From positions 37,297 to 101,296 of the forward strand of contig JAHDID010000019.1 of assembly GCA_020630975.1 (NCBI GenBank): a stretch of DNA of 64,000 nt. The letters are read 5' to 3'. The notes under the pieces are model-generated. The model was not told the origin of the DNA. It made no database searches and saw only the letters and a list, made by a program, of their open reading frames with translations. The position numbers and the translations under genes are program-made. This DNA is from Verrucomicrobiota bacterium (GTDB lineage Bacteria; Verrucomicrobiota; Verrucomicrobiia; Verrucomicrobiales; DEV007). Of this stretch, positions 9,930 to 18,800 are shown piece by piece (positions within the stretch are counted from its first letter, which is position 1; every line of letters begins with the position of its first letter).

Positions 9930-12026
9930 TTAGCGGGTGGCGATGACTTCGACACGGCGGTCACTGCGCTTTGCGCCGGATGATTGGCTCTCGCCCATGT
10001 AGTGAGCCTGGATGATCTCTCGCTCGACGCCCTTTTTCACCAAGTGGTCGACTACGGTCTCGGCGCGTAGTTTGCTGAGGGTCTGGTTGATTTGGATATT
10101 GCCATTGGCATCGGTGTAGCCTTTGACTGCGACCTCGTAGGGATCCTCTGCAGGTTTCTGGATGACGGTGGCGGCATTGTTGAGCACGCCTTTAGCGGTA
10201 TCGTCCAGCCAAGTGCTGCCGGAGTCGAAATAGACCGTGTACTCGACGCGGTTTTGAGCGGTCTCTACGGTATTTTGAGCGGTCTCAGGAGCAACGGTTT
10301 TTGCCGCAGCTGGCTCTGGAGTCGGCTCGCTGGCTGGCTCTGTGTCTACAGGCTCTTCAGCTTCGGGTTCGCTCTCCTCATCATCGCTATTGATCAAGTC
10401 GCCTAGCTGGAGGATCTCTGGCTCCTCGATCTTGGAGTCGAAACCGACGTTGTATTTGGCTTTGATGCGGTCGTGAGCGACCTCGGCCTCCTCGCGCTTG
10501 AGCACCAGTGGACGGCCTTCGCCGACGCAGCGGATCACGTGATAATCCTCTTTGCCCTCCTCGGAGTGCTCCTCGTAAAAGGCATCGTAGACATCCTGCA
10601 GCACTTTGATGCGCTTGCCGTTAATGCTCTCGACCACTTTGTGCACATAGGGGCGCAGGTAAGTATTGACCGAGTCTGGTAGCACGGCGGTCAGCACGAT
10701 GACCTGTGGCTTGTCGCGGTAGAGCTCGTCGCTGCTGAAGTAGCTGTAGTAGTAGCGAGTCTGAAGGTCCTGTATCTTGTGCGAGGACATCACACTGCGA
10801 TCCACGGGCTGGAACTGGAGCCCGGCAAAGAGCACAAAGTTGGGCTGTTTGTCATACTGGTTGGCCTGGATGGTGTAGGGGATGAAGCGCTTTAGCTCCA
10901 CCTCGATGTCGACCTGCTCGTTGTCGCGCCAGACTTCCAGCAGCACAGTGTCGCCAGCGAATTTTCGCTCGATGATTTCGTTTAGGTCGACTCGCTCACC
11001 ATCGATCTCGATGAAGCCATCGGAAGCGATCGTGTAGCCATCGATAGAGAGCAGCACGTCTTTAGTGCGTAGCACGCCGCCAGCGGAGCCAGCTGCATCG
11101 GGCTCGCACACCATCACGCCCACGCTATCGTCGGGTAGGCCCAGAGCTTGGCGCTGGGCGGGATTGAGGATGCCGATCGTGCTGGTCGCTATATCCACGT
11201 AGTAGTCATAGCTGCCGTCTTCGACGTCTTTGAGAAAGCGCTCCACCACAGGCACGGGGATCATGTAGCCAGTATTCTGTGCGACAGAGCCGGAGTACCC
11301 TTGGAATGCCACACCCACCACCTGATTGCTCTGCAGGATGGGGCCGCCGGAGTTGCCAGGATTGATCGCGGCATCCACCTGGATAGCCAAGTGATTGTCC
11401 ACACCTGAGTGAGAGTAGGTGCGGAAGTCCACACGCGAGACCACGCCGCGAGTCACCGAGATACGCTCGCCACCGATGGGGTAGCCGACTGCGATCACAG
11501 TCGTGTTCAGCTTCGGGATACCTCCGAGGTAGAGTGGCTCTACCGTCCCAAAGGAACCATCAAACTCATCGGGCGACTCGAGCTCCAGTAGGGCTAGGTC
11601 GCAGTCGTGGGCGATATTGACCACGCGGGCTTTGTAGGGGCGTGGATCAGAGACTTTTTTGATGTAGATCAGTCGGCCATTGCTGACCACGTGAGCATTG
11701 GTGAGAAAGCGGTTTTTGCCGATCAAAAAGCCCGTGCCATTGCCGCTGCCCATACCGCCGATATTCCATGGCACACGGTAGTTGGGCTGTTTGGTGTCTA
11801 CCTCGACCCGCACGATAGCATCGAGATCGATCTCGGAGATATCGGCCTGCACCGACTCGGGTGGTGGGACAAAGACTTCGGACTCGGCAGTAGCGCCGGT
11901 AGGAGCTGCAGCCTGCTGGGCGACCACTGGCAGAGCCGATGTCGCTGCCAGAGTGGCGGCCAGAGATACTGCGGCCCAAAATGGAGTGTGGTCGCAGCGG
12001 TGGAGTGAGAACAGAGATATCATCAT
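9930..12026 (-). CDS. HtrA-like serine protease with PDZ domains and C-terminal OmpA peptidoglycan-binding domain
   Basis: A 698-residue exported protein with a signal peptide ending near AVVAQQ-type residues 36-38 (PVVAQQ). The trypsin domain has a complete triad: H112 in TNAHVV, D143 in DCDLALLE and S226 in NPGNSGGP. A PDZ domain follows at about 280-370 (VLRTKDVLLSIDGYTI) and a second PDZ-like region at about 440-510. An acidic, Pro/Glu/Ala linker (about 545-585) leads to an OmpA-type domain (about 590-698: YTVYFDSGSTWLDD, with SDRRVEVIATR at the end). DegP/DegS relatives normally lack an OmpA domain. I infer a periplasmic quality-control or signalling protease tethered to peptidoglycan. 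It is upstream of, and probably co-transcribed with, the dead paralogue. Confidence 0.92.
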   Translation of the reverse strand: MMISLFSLHRCDHTPFWAAVSLAATLAATSALPVVAQQAAAPTGATAESEVFVPPPESVQADISEIDLDAIVRVEVDTKQPNYRVPWNIGGMGSGNGTGFLIGKNRFLTNAHVVSNGRLIYIKKVSDPRPYKARVVNIAHDCDLALLELESPDEFDGSFGTVEPLYLGGIPKLNTTVIAVGYPIGGERISVTRGVVSRVDFRTYSHSGVDNHLAIQVDAAINPGNSGGPILQSNQVVGVAFQGYSGSVAQNTGYMIPVPVVERFLKDVEDGSYDYYVDIATSTIGILNPAQRQALGLPDDSVGVMVCEPDAAGSAGGVLRTKDVLLSIDGYTIASDGFIEIDGERVDLNEIIERKFAGDTVLLEVWRDNEQVDIEVELKRFIPYTIQANQYDKQPNFVLFAGLQFQPVDRSVMSSHKIQDLQTRYYYSYFSSDELYRDKPQVIVLTAVLPDSVNTYLRPYVHKVVESINGKRIKVLQDVYDAFYEEHSEEGKEDYHVIRCVGEGRPLVLKREEAEVAHDRIKAKYNVGFDSKIEEPEILQLGDLINSDDEESEPEAEEPVDTEPASEPTPEPAAAKTVAPETAQNTVETAQNRVEYTVYFDSGSTWLDDTAKGVLNNAATVIQKPAEDPYEVAVKGYTDANGNIQINQTLSKLRAETVVDHLVKKGVEREIIQAHYMGESQSSGAKRSDRRVEVIATR

Positions 12027-12274
12027 CTAGAAACAGGTGGGTCAGTCCAGCGGCATAGCGTGCTGACTGAGACGGCATGCGAAATGTAAGGACTGCCTAT
12101 CGAAAGTCAATGCATCGGCCATACCGTGGTCATACCAGTACGGGCGAGCTAGATAGTCGGTATGGAGAAAATCATAAAAATTAATCCTTAACCTTTCCTA
12201 ACATTTTAACAATGTGGCGCTTAGAGCGAAATGATCGGCTTGCATTTTAAAAAGGATTGCGCCATGGAAAGCTA

Positions 12275-13357
12275 ATGTTTCAACCCTCCAGAGGGACCCT
12301 TTTGGGTCTTTTACTGCTGATCGTGTCCTGCCCCCTCGGCTGGACTGGGCAGCAGGTGTCTGATTTGCTCGATTGGCCCCCGGTGATGGAGCGAGCTTTT
12401 GGCGACCCCAAGGTGGTGGTAAAGCAGCGCCCTCTCGATGGGCAATGGGTGACCAATCTGCCGCTGCTAAACCGCATCCGAGTGGCGCAGGGCCAGGGGC
12501 AACCGCACAGTGTAAAGGCTCTACTAGCGCAGTATTATTTAGAGCGCAGTTGGCATAAGTTTCTCTCCGAGGATGCCAAGGATGTCTATGAGCGCCGTAT
12601 GCGCATGCAAGAGCTCATCCCGATGTCTAGGCCACAGTTCATCGCTAGCGGGCATCGCCTGTTGGCGGGGCGATCCTCGGGTGATCCGGTAGTCGATGCC
12701 TGGTGGCGGGTGCGTATGGGCTGTCGGCTGCAGCCGAGTCAGGATTATTCGATCGGCTTTACCACCTTGATTTTAGGGGAGGAGGGAAAGCTGACCTTTG
12801 GTCACTTCTCCATGGGACTGCGGCGCCGAGGTGGCGATGCCGATGGCGATACGGCGTTCGATTTTCGGGCGCCATGGCTGGTAGATCGGAGGCCGAGGTC
12901 GACGGAGGCTTTCAATATCCACGATCGGCTCCAGATCAGTGTCTGGACGGACAATCTCTATGACTGGACCTATACCCAGCATGAGATGCGCAACTGCCAC
13001 GTCCGGGTGCGCACGGTACCGACCTTTTGTGAGCAAGTGACTTTGCTGAAGGCATTCTGTGCCGATAGCCAGAGCGAGCCTACAGCCTTTCGCGTTTTCA
13101 AAAAGAACTGTGCATCGCTAGGTACCCGCTTTGCGGATCGACTGTTGCCATTCGATCGTGCGATTCCAGGGAAGGCTAGCCTCATCGATTTCCCTTTCCC
13201 TAAAAACGATCTGACCGTGGAGGCATTTGGTGGGGCCCTAGATGAGGTCTATATCGAAAATCGCACCACTCGACCGACCAACAAAACGGCCATTCATCAG
13301 GCTCGGCCGAGTCGTGAGGGCAGCATCAGCTTTCAGAAGATGCGAGAGCTGGATTAG
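12275..13357 (+). CDS. Secreted protein resembling DUF4105 (Lnb-type) proteins
   Basis: Start ATG 12275 gives 360 residues with a hydrophobic export signal (TLLGLLLLIVSCPLGWTG). A cysteine at residue 19 lies in IVSCP, but this is not a clear lipobox. The C-terminal half carries LTFGHFSMGLRRR (H177) followed by DTAFDFR, and FKKNCASLGTRFADRLL (C279). This order and spacing recall DUF4105 proteins, where a His and a Cys form the active site; one member, Lnb, is a lipoprotein N-acyltransferase. The assignment rests on motif resemblance only, and the acyltransferase role is inference. The gene is divergent from the HtrA-OmpA gene, with about 250 bp of AT-rich intergenic DNA between them that probably holds promoters for both. 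Confidence 0.55.
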   Translation: MFQPSRGTLLGLLLLIVSCPLGWTGQQVSDLLDWPPVMERAFGDPKVVVKQRPLDGQWVTNLPLLNRIRVAQGQGQPHSVKALLAQYYLERSWHKFLSEDAKDVYERRMRMQELIPMSRPQFIASGHRLLAGRSSGDPVVDAWWRVRMGCRLQPSQDYSIGFTTLILGEEGKLTFGHFSMGLRRRGGDADGDTAFDFRAPWLVDRRPRSTEAFNIHDRLQISVWTDNLYDWTYTQHEMRNCHVRVRTVPTFCEQVTLLKAFCADSQSEPTAFRVFKKNCASLGTRFADRLLPFDRAIPGKASLIDFPFPKNDLTVEAFGGALDEVYIENRTTRPTNKTAIHQARPSREGSISFQKMRELD

Positions 13358-13552
13358 CGGCATCTAGCAGATGGTCAGGAGCGGCTTGGGCGAGGCCTAT
13401 TCATTCACAGTGGCTTATAGGGGCGAGGATAGCTGCGAAAGGCTTTTATATCTGATTTCTCAAGTAAATCTCCTAATCTAAGGGGAAATTATATAAGTAA
13501 ATCTAATGATGAATGCTTTTGACTAAAAAGGTGGCTAAAATAAGTTAATCTC

Positions 13553-14152
13553 ATGGAAGCCGAGTTGGATGAGGACAAGCGTAAGGCGGCAGAAGATGCA
13601 GCCGATGCCAAGGACATCAGAGGAATTGCTAATGGAGACCGTGAATCTTTTCAGGGGCTTCATGATCGTCGCTCGAGCTTACTTTATGCGACCATCTATA
13701 AGGTGCTCAACGATCACTGCGATACCGAGGAGGTTCTCCAGGAGGTGTTATTCTCTCTCTGGCGAAAGGCGAACCAATTCCACGAGAGCAGGGGGCGTCC
13801 TATCACATGGCTAAATAGTATGGCTCGGAATCGGGCCATCGATCGTGTCCGAGCCAAGCAGCGGCGAGCCAAGCTGAGAGACGGCTTCACCGAGGAGCAG
13901 GAGGTCAATCCTGTGGGTGCGACTTCGCCCACAGGTAGCCAGGCTGCGACTCGCCGGGACAACTGCCGAGCCGTGCGCACTGCGATATTAGAGCTCACCG
14001 ACGTCCAGCGAGAAGCGATCGAGATGGCCTATTTCGATGGTATGACTCAGAAGGAAATAGCCGAGCAACTCGGCGAGCCGCTAGGGACAGTGAAGGCTAG
14101 GATTCGCCGAGGCCTAGCCAAGCTCAAGACCACGGTCGATTCTGAGGAGTGA
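13553..14152 (+). CDS. ECF-family RNA polymerase sigma factor
   Basis: A 199-residue sigma-70 family factor with region 2 (about 30-100: LLYATIYKVLNDHCDTEEVLQEVLF style, ending SMARNRAIDRVR) and region 4 (about 140-192, with ELTDVQREAIEMAYFDGMTQ and the HTH KEIAEQLGEPLGTVKARI). It directs RNA polymerase to a dedicated set of promoters. The lengthy GDRESFQGLHDR and LYATIYKVL start is as in SigK-like ECFs. No anti-sigma gene is adjacent: the next 400 bp are tandem hairpin repeats. The 195 bp upstream are AT-rich and presumably contain its promoter. Confidence 0.9.
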   Translation: MEAELDEDKRKAAEDAADAKDIRGIANGDRESFQGLHDRRSSLLYATIYKVLNDHCDTEEVLQEVLFSLWRKANQFHESRGRPITWLNSMARNRAIDRVRAKQRRAKLRDGFTEEQEVNPVGATSPTGSQAATRRDNCRAVRTAILELTDVQREAIEMAYFDGMTQKEIAEQLGEPLGTVKARIRRGLAKLKTTVDSEE

Positions 14153-14166
14153 TAGTCGGGCTGAAA

Positions 14167-14578
14167 GTAGCGGAGCTGGCCCAAAGTTCTGGTGCGTCAG
14201 GCTTTGGAGCGGAAGACTGGGGTCTTCCGCTACCGGGTGAAGAGGCTGTGCTAGTAGCGGAACTTCCCAAAGTTCCGGGTGCATCAGGCTTTGGTGGGCG
14301 GAAGACTGGGGTCTTCCGCTACCGAGGGAGGAGGTTGTGCGAGTAGCGGAACTTCCCAAAGTTCCGAGTTCATCAGGCTTTGGTGTTCGGAAGACTGGGG
14401 TCTTCTGCTACCCGGTGAGGAGGGTGGACGAGTAGCGGAACTTCCCAAAGTTCCGGGTGCATCAGGTTTTGGTGTTCGGAAGACTGGGGTCTTCTGCTAC
14501 CCGGTGAGGAGGGTGGACGAGTAGCGGAATTTGCAGAAATTCCGACAGCATCAGGCAACACTACGCTCCGTTCACTCC
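14167..14578 (+). repeat. Tandem array of 87-89 bp units, each with two perfect hairpins (BIME-like)
   Basis: Units begin with GTAGCGGA at 14167, 14254, 14343, 14432 and 14521 (the last partial and divergent). A typical unit has hairpin 1, CGGAACTTCCCAAAGTTCCG, and hairpin 2, CGGAAGACTGGGGTCTTCCG. In the first two units the outer ends GTAGCGGA and TCCGCTAC are themselves inverted repeats. Units 3 and 4 are nearly identical, so recent expansion is likely. The array starts 15 bp after the sigma-factor stop codon and ends inside the 3' end of the small membrane-protein gene, so it may act as a transcript-end or mRNA-stability element. It is not a CRISPR: units are contiguous with no unique spacers. 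Confidence 0.93.
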
Positions 14579-14823
14579 TGAGTAGCGGGTGCCTCACCAG
14601 AGGCTTCGTTACTGCTCGTCTCATCAGGCGCGGCCGCCTTTTCGGCTTTGTCGCGCACGGCATCTTTTACCAGGGTCTTGATACTACCTACCTTGGGTGG
14701 TTCGCTTGCGTTGCGGCCAGTGGTGAGCATGACGATGGTGATGAACAGCACCAGTGCTACGAGGATGGTTATCAGGATGGCTTGATCTGAGATCTTGCGC
14801 TTACCAGGTTCTTTTTCGGCCAT
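14572..14823 (-). CDS. Small single-pass membrane protein, unknown function
   Basis: An 83-residue protein: short basic N-terminus (MAEKEPGKRKISDQ), one membrane helix (about 15-36, AILITILVALVLFITIVML), then a charged Ala/Glu-rich tail. Likely inner-membrane with the tail outside. I do not recognise a family. The 3' end runs into the last unit of the hairpin-repeat array on the opposite side. Confidence 0.55.
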   Translation of the reverse strand: MAEKEPGKRKISDQAILITILVALVLFITIVMLTTGRNASEPPKVGSIKTLVKDAVRDKAEKAAAPDETSSNEASGEAPATQE

Positions 14824-14937
14824 GGTTCAGCTTAGCTTAGCCACACAGAAAAGGCTAGTTATGATAACAAGGGGGAAGGCTTAGCTGTGCTCAAGGCGCC
14901 GAGGCGAGAGGACGGGGTTGAGTGGATTGATGATTGG

Positions 14938-15021
14938 CGAACAGGCTATTGTTGATTGGTGAAGTTTTGCTCGAAGGGCGCTGCGCAATGCATCCCTCAA
15001 AAATCAACAATAGCCTGTTCG
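14938..15021. repeat. 20-bp perfect inverted repeat with 44-bp spacer
   Basis: The arm CGAACAGGCTATTGTTGATT at 14938-14957 is matched exactly by its reverse complement at 15002-15021, and the flanks GATTGG/CAATC extend the match loosely. It lies between the 3' end of the recombinase gene and the start of the small membrane-protein gene. It could be a MITE-like relic, a regulatory stem-loop or a transcript end. No T-run follows on either strand. Confidence 0.85.
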
Positions 15022-15101
15022 ACAATCGCCATTCAGTCCAATCCGAGCTCACGGGTCTAGATCGTTTTTCCCAAAGAGGTGGCGAAAGAGGCAGTCAATG
15101 C

Positions 15102-16007
15102 TCAGCCTCGCGGATGAAACTGCTTGTGGATGCTGCGCAGGTGAGTCTGGTCGACGTGGGTGTAGATCTGGGTGGTCGAGATATCGGCGTGGCCGAGCAT
15201 TTCCTGGATCACACGCAGATCGGCTCCATTGCCCAGTAGGTGCGTAGCGAAAGAATGTCTGAGCAGGTGAGGGTAGACATTCTCATCGATGCCGGCAGCA
15301 TTGGCCCGTTCTTTGACGATCTGCCAGATGCGCTGGGTGGTGAGCGCCTTGCCGCGAATGGAGAGAAAGATCTCGCTGCTGCTACTGCCACCACTGCTGG
15401 GTTTGAGATACTGTCTACGCTCCTGGTAGAGATACTGTTCGATGGCGTGGCGTGCGGCCTTGCCGAGTGGTACGATTCGAGTCTTGTTGCCTTTGCCGGT
15501 CACACGGATGATGCCTTCCTCTAGGTTCAGGTGCTCCACACAGGCGCTGACCAGCTCTCCGACGCGCAGCCCGCTGGAGTATAGAAGCTCTAGGATTGCC
15601 TTATCCCGACGACCTAGAGGAGCATCGGTATCGATCGACTCGATGAATGATGCGACCATCGGCTCGCTCAGTGTATCGGGTAGGTATTGCTCGAGCTTGG
15701 GTGAGTCTATCGCCTCAGCGATGTCGGCAGACACATCTCCCTCTGCGGCGAGGTGGCGGAAAAACACTTTGAGCGCGATCAGATTGATCCGTCGAGTCGC
15801 TGCGGCTACACCTTCGTCCTCGCCTCGGTGGCGTAGGTAGTCGGTGAGATGGTCGAGTAGCACTAGCTTCGGGCTGGTCACTCCCCGTTCAGACTCTAGC
15901 CAACTAGCAAACTGCTCCAGTGACTGACGCACAGAGAGTTGGTAATTTTCCGATAGACCTCGCTCCACTGCCAAATGGCGAATGAAGAGATCGATAGGCT
16001 GCTCCAT
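15102..16007 (-). CDS. xerD: Tyrosine recombinase of the XerC/XerD family
   Basis: A 301-residue site-specific recombinase with an N-terminal SAM-like core-binding domain (about 1-95) and a C-terminal catalytic domain. All catalytic residues are visible: R148 (SGLRVGEL), K172 (GKGNKTR), H247 and R250 (HLLRHSFATHLL), H273 (LGHADISTTQIYTH) and nucleophile Y282. Size and motif spelling fit the housekeeping enzymes that resolve chromosome dimers at dif; XerC versus XerD cannot be settled from this alone. It starts 9 bp after the stop of the zinc-ribbon protein gene on the same strand and is probably co-transcribed with it. Confidence 0.9.
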   Translation of the reverse strand: MEQPIDLFIRHLAVERGLSENYQLSVRQSLEQFASWLESERGVTSPKLVLLDHLTDYLRHRGEDEGVAAATRRINLIALKVFFRHLAAEGDVSADIAEAIDSPKLEQYLPDTLSEPMVASFIESIDTDAPLGRRDKAILELLYSSGLRVGELVSACVEHLNLEEGIIRVTGKGNKTRIVPLGKAARHAIEQYLYQERRQYLKPSSGGSSSSEIFLSIRGKALTTQRIWQIVKERANAAGIDENVYPHLLRHSFATHLLGNGADLRVIQEMLGHADISTTQIYTHVDQTHLRSIHKQFHPRG

Positions 16008-16016
16008 TCGTTGTTT

Positions 16017-18545
16017 CTATCTCAGCCAGCCTTCGTTGATGAATTCTTTGATCACCAAGTGGCGGATACCGTGGTGGAACTCTTGGAAATCGAGAGTCAC
16101 AATCACCGCTAGCGGGTCGTCGCCTAGAGCGATGAGCTGATCCATCTTGTCGCCGAGGACGGTGCCTTTCTTGATGAAAGCATACTCGGAGTGGGCGCGG
16201 TAGCCACCGTAGGGTGGATTCAGCTCGTAGCATAGGTAATCGCCAGAGTTGGTAAAGGCTCCTTTGTCCGGGCCAGGGTACTCACTGACCCGCTCTGCGA
16301 CCACGCGGAAGCTAGCAGGACCTGCGATGCGGCCTTCGAGGAACTTCACAAAGTGCTGATCGCGGAACTCGGAGTAAACCTCCCAGTCGACCTTCAGATT
16401 GCCTGCTTCCTCGCGGATGATCATCGGCACGCCACCAGTGTCGTCGGCATCGTTCATGAGGATCTGGTAGACCCAGAATGGGCCTCCAAACTCGGGATCC
16501 AGCTCCATTTGAAAGAGCTTGATCTTATAGCGCTCCATCGAGAAATCCGGCCATGTGTTGTAGTAGGCGCGCATGGTAGGCTCCTTGCTGTGGCCCTGGT
16601 AAGAGTATGCCACGCGGCCGCGATAGTCGGGAGCTTTGAGGAATGCCTCGACTAGGGCGTGGGTATTCTTCAGCGGTAGGTCGTCTGGGCCTGGGGCTGG
16701 ATAGAAAGGCTCTGGCTTATACTCTGTATTTACCTCGGGAATCCCCCCAGCGATCGGTGTAGGTGCTGGTGCCTTGATCACTGGTGTGGATGCATCTGGT
16801 GCAGGAGGCTCGATATCCGGGATGGCTGGAGGCGGTGGAGTGATCTCAGGAGCGGGCTGGATCGGTGGGATCGCGATTGGCTGCTCTCCAGAGTCAACTC
16901 CAGCACGAGCGATCTCGATGGCGTCTGAGGCACCGCTTTCGGTGATAGCCTTTTTCACGGCGTCGTCGAAGCTCATCGAGTCTGGGGCTATGCCGTCGTT
17001 GAGATTCACCGGGATCTCATCTGTGCTACCAGCGGCTGCGGCAGTTTCCTCACCAAAGTTTTGGCGCTTCTGCTCGAGGTTCTTCCCGCCTTGCTCGCCT
17101 TGCTCTTTCTGCTGTGAAGTGCTCAGGCCACCGGCTTTTTGAACGGCGAACCCAACTCCCAACACAGATATCACGACGACCAAGCCAAGAGTGATGAGCA
17201 TCAGGACGGAGGTGAGACTCAGGCCTTTTTTCTTTTCTTTGCGCTTCTGCTCGGTAGCGGGAGTGGAGGCTAGGAGCTCATCTAGTATCTCGCTCTTGGG
17301 TCGATCAGGCTGCGGCTCGACTCCGGTCTCAGGAGGGATCGGAGCAGGGTCTTGCGCGCCTTCGGCAAAGAAAGCTGCCATAGATCCGTCGCCGGTGTCG
17401 GGCAGGTGATCTTCGTCAAATTCAGGATCCACTCCGACTAGGCCTTCCTGTGGCTGTTCTTCGTAGTGATGAACGGTCTCGGGCTGTTCATAGCCCATTT
17501 CGACTTGGTGTGGCTCTGCTGCTGGAGGTATCTCCGGTTCTACAGGATCTGCGTAGTATGGCTGATCATCGGCTGCATCGTAGCTCACCTGATGATCGTA
17601 GGCCTCGGGAGCGACTGCGGCTGCTGCATCGTGCTCAGGATAGCCGGTGGCAGCAGGCTGCTGCTCAGCCATAGGGACGTCGAAAGCTGTGGCATCGTAG
17701 CCGTGTGGCTCGGGCTCGGTCGGTAGCTGCTCGACGGGCTTTTTCTTCACCACGATGGGCTGAGTTTTGGGCACATAGGCCTGATCGTAGCCTGTCTCTA
17801 CAGGAGCCCTCTCGGCTACTGGCTGGTGTGAAGCCACTTCTTCGACGAGGGGTTGCTCAGGAGGTTGCTGAGCCGATACACCCAGAATCGTCTGCGGCTG
17901 CTGCTGCGGTACCACAAGCTCAGGAGCTGGCGCTAGTACAGGGGCCTCGGCGACTGGTGCTGCCTGCACTGGGGCAGGGGTAGGCTCTGGTGCGATCGGT
18001 GCGTGAGCTGGAAAAGCGCTTGGTACAGACTGCGGCGGTTGAGTCGCTAGACCTGTGACTGGAGTCGATGGCGGTGCTGCGAGAGCCACAGCTGCAGTGT
18101 GGCTGACTTGCTCCATGGGCCTAGGGAAAGCGGCAACGGGCTCTGGTGCGACTGGTGGGGCCATGGGCGCGGCCACAGGTGCAGGAGCAGGAGCTGGCGC
18201 CGATGCGGTAGGGTAAGTCGGAGGCGCGGTGATGGGAGGCGGATTCACCGCTGCAGGAGCTGCCACAGCAGCTGGAGCGGGAGCTATGGCCGGAGCCGGA
18301 GCTGGAGCAGGTTGAGGGGTCGGCGCAGGGGCTGGAGCTGGCGCAGGCGCTTGGTAGCCGGAGCCAGCCATAGCAGGTGTCGGAGCTGCTGCTGCTGCGG
18401 GCTCTGGAGCCGGTCCCTCTTCCGATTGGAGTGGGGCGACGATCGTGCCGCCACACTTTGGGCAAGGCCCAGCTACGCCAGCCAACTGGGCTGGAACCTT
18501 CAGCTTGGCTTGGCAAGTCGGGCAACTGAACTTGATTTTACTCAC
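16017..18545 (-). CDS. Zinc-ribbon, Pro/Ala-rich single-pass membrane protein
   Basis: I place the start at GTG 18545, because the protein then begins directly with a zinc ribbon, MSKIKFSCPTCQAKL (C8, C11, C28, C31); the open frame continues upstream without family-like sequence. The product is about 842 residues: zinc ribbon, a long disordered Pro/Ala-rich region (about 40-430), a membrane helix (about 443-467, LTSVLMLITLGLVVVISVLG), a second linker and a C-terminal folded domain (from about 610, KNTHALVEAFLKAPDYRGR onward). I infer a cytoplasmic ribbon and a periplasmic C-terminal domain. Such zinc-ribbon/linker/TM proteins recur in planctomycetes and verrucomicrobia with unknown function. 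Confidence 0.8.
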   Translation of the reverse strand: MSKIKFSCPTCQAKLKVPAQLAGVAGPCPKCGGTIVAPLQSEEGPAPEPAAAAAPTPAMAGSGYQAPAPAPAPAPTPQPAPAPAPAIAPAPAAVAAPAAVNPPPITAPPTYPTASAPAPAPAPVAAPMAPPVAPEPVAAFPRPMEQVSHTAAVALAAPPSTPVTGLATQPPQSVPSAFPAHAPIAPEPTPAPVQAAPVAEAPVLAPAPELVVPQQQPQTILGVSAQQPPEQPLVEEVASHQPVAERAPVETGYDQAYVPKTQPIVVKKKPVEQLPTEPEPHGYDATAFDVPMAEQQPAATGYPEHDAAAAVAPEAYDHQVSYDAADDQPYYADPVEPEIPPAAEPHQVEMGYEQPETVHHYEEQPQEGLVGVDPEFDEDHLPDTGDGSMAAFFAEGAQDPAPIPPETGVEPQPDRPKSEILDELLASTPATEQKRKEKKKGLSLTSVLMLITLGLVVVISVLGVGFAVQKAGGLSTSQQKEQGEQGGKNLEQKRQNFGEETAAAAGSTDEIPVNLNDGIAPDSMSFDDAVKKAITESGASDAIEIARAGVDSGEQPIAIPPIQPAPEITPPPPAIPDIEPPAPDASTPVIKAPAPTPIAGGIPEVNTEYKPEPFYPAPGPDDLPLKNTHALVEAFLKAPDYRGRVAYSYQGHSKEPTMRAYYNTWPDFSMERYKIKLFQMELDPEFGGPFWVYQILMNDADDTGGVPMIIREEAGNLKVDWEVYSEFRDQHFVKFLEGRIAGPASFRVVAERVSEYPGPDKGAFTNSGDYLCYELNPPYGGYRAHSEYAFIKKGTVLGDKMDQLIALGDDPLAVIVTLDFQEFHHGIRHLVIKEFINEGWLR

Positions 18546-18800
18546 GAGTCTGGGAGGTCGTAAAAGGTTGAATAGGGACGCGTTAGACCGGTAGCTGTGC
18601 GTGTCGCTAGGTGTCCGGTCGTGGCTTAAACGTCTGAGAAACGGCAAAAATTAGTGTCTGGTCTGTGTATCGTTGTAGTTTTGGAATAAAACTTTCGCGA
18701 AAATCTTAACATTGATACTCACTGATGCAAATTTTTACTAAGCGAGTTTAACTATCTGACTTCCAAGACTGTCAGGGAAGTTACACTTGCGAGGTCTTTT

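Noticed and set aside
14167..14578. CRISPR array
   Set aside because: Units are contiguous 87-89 bp copies without unique spacers, each with two hairpins, and no cas genes are near.
14938..15021. Integron attC site next to a tyrosine recombinase
   Set aside because: The arms are a perfect 20-bp inverted repeat without the GTTRRRY core boxes, and the recombinase looks like XerC/D rather than IntI.
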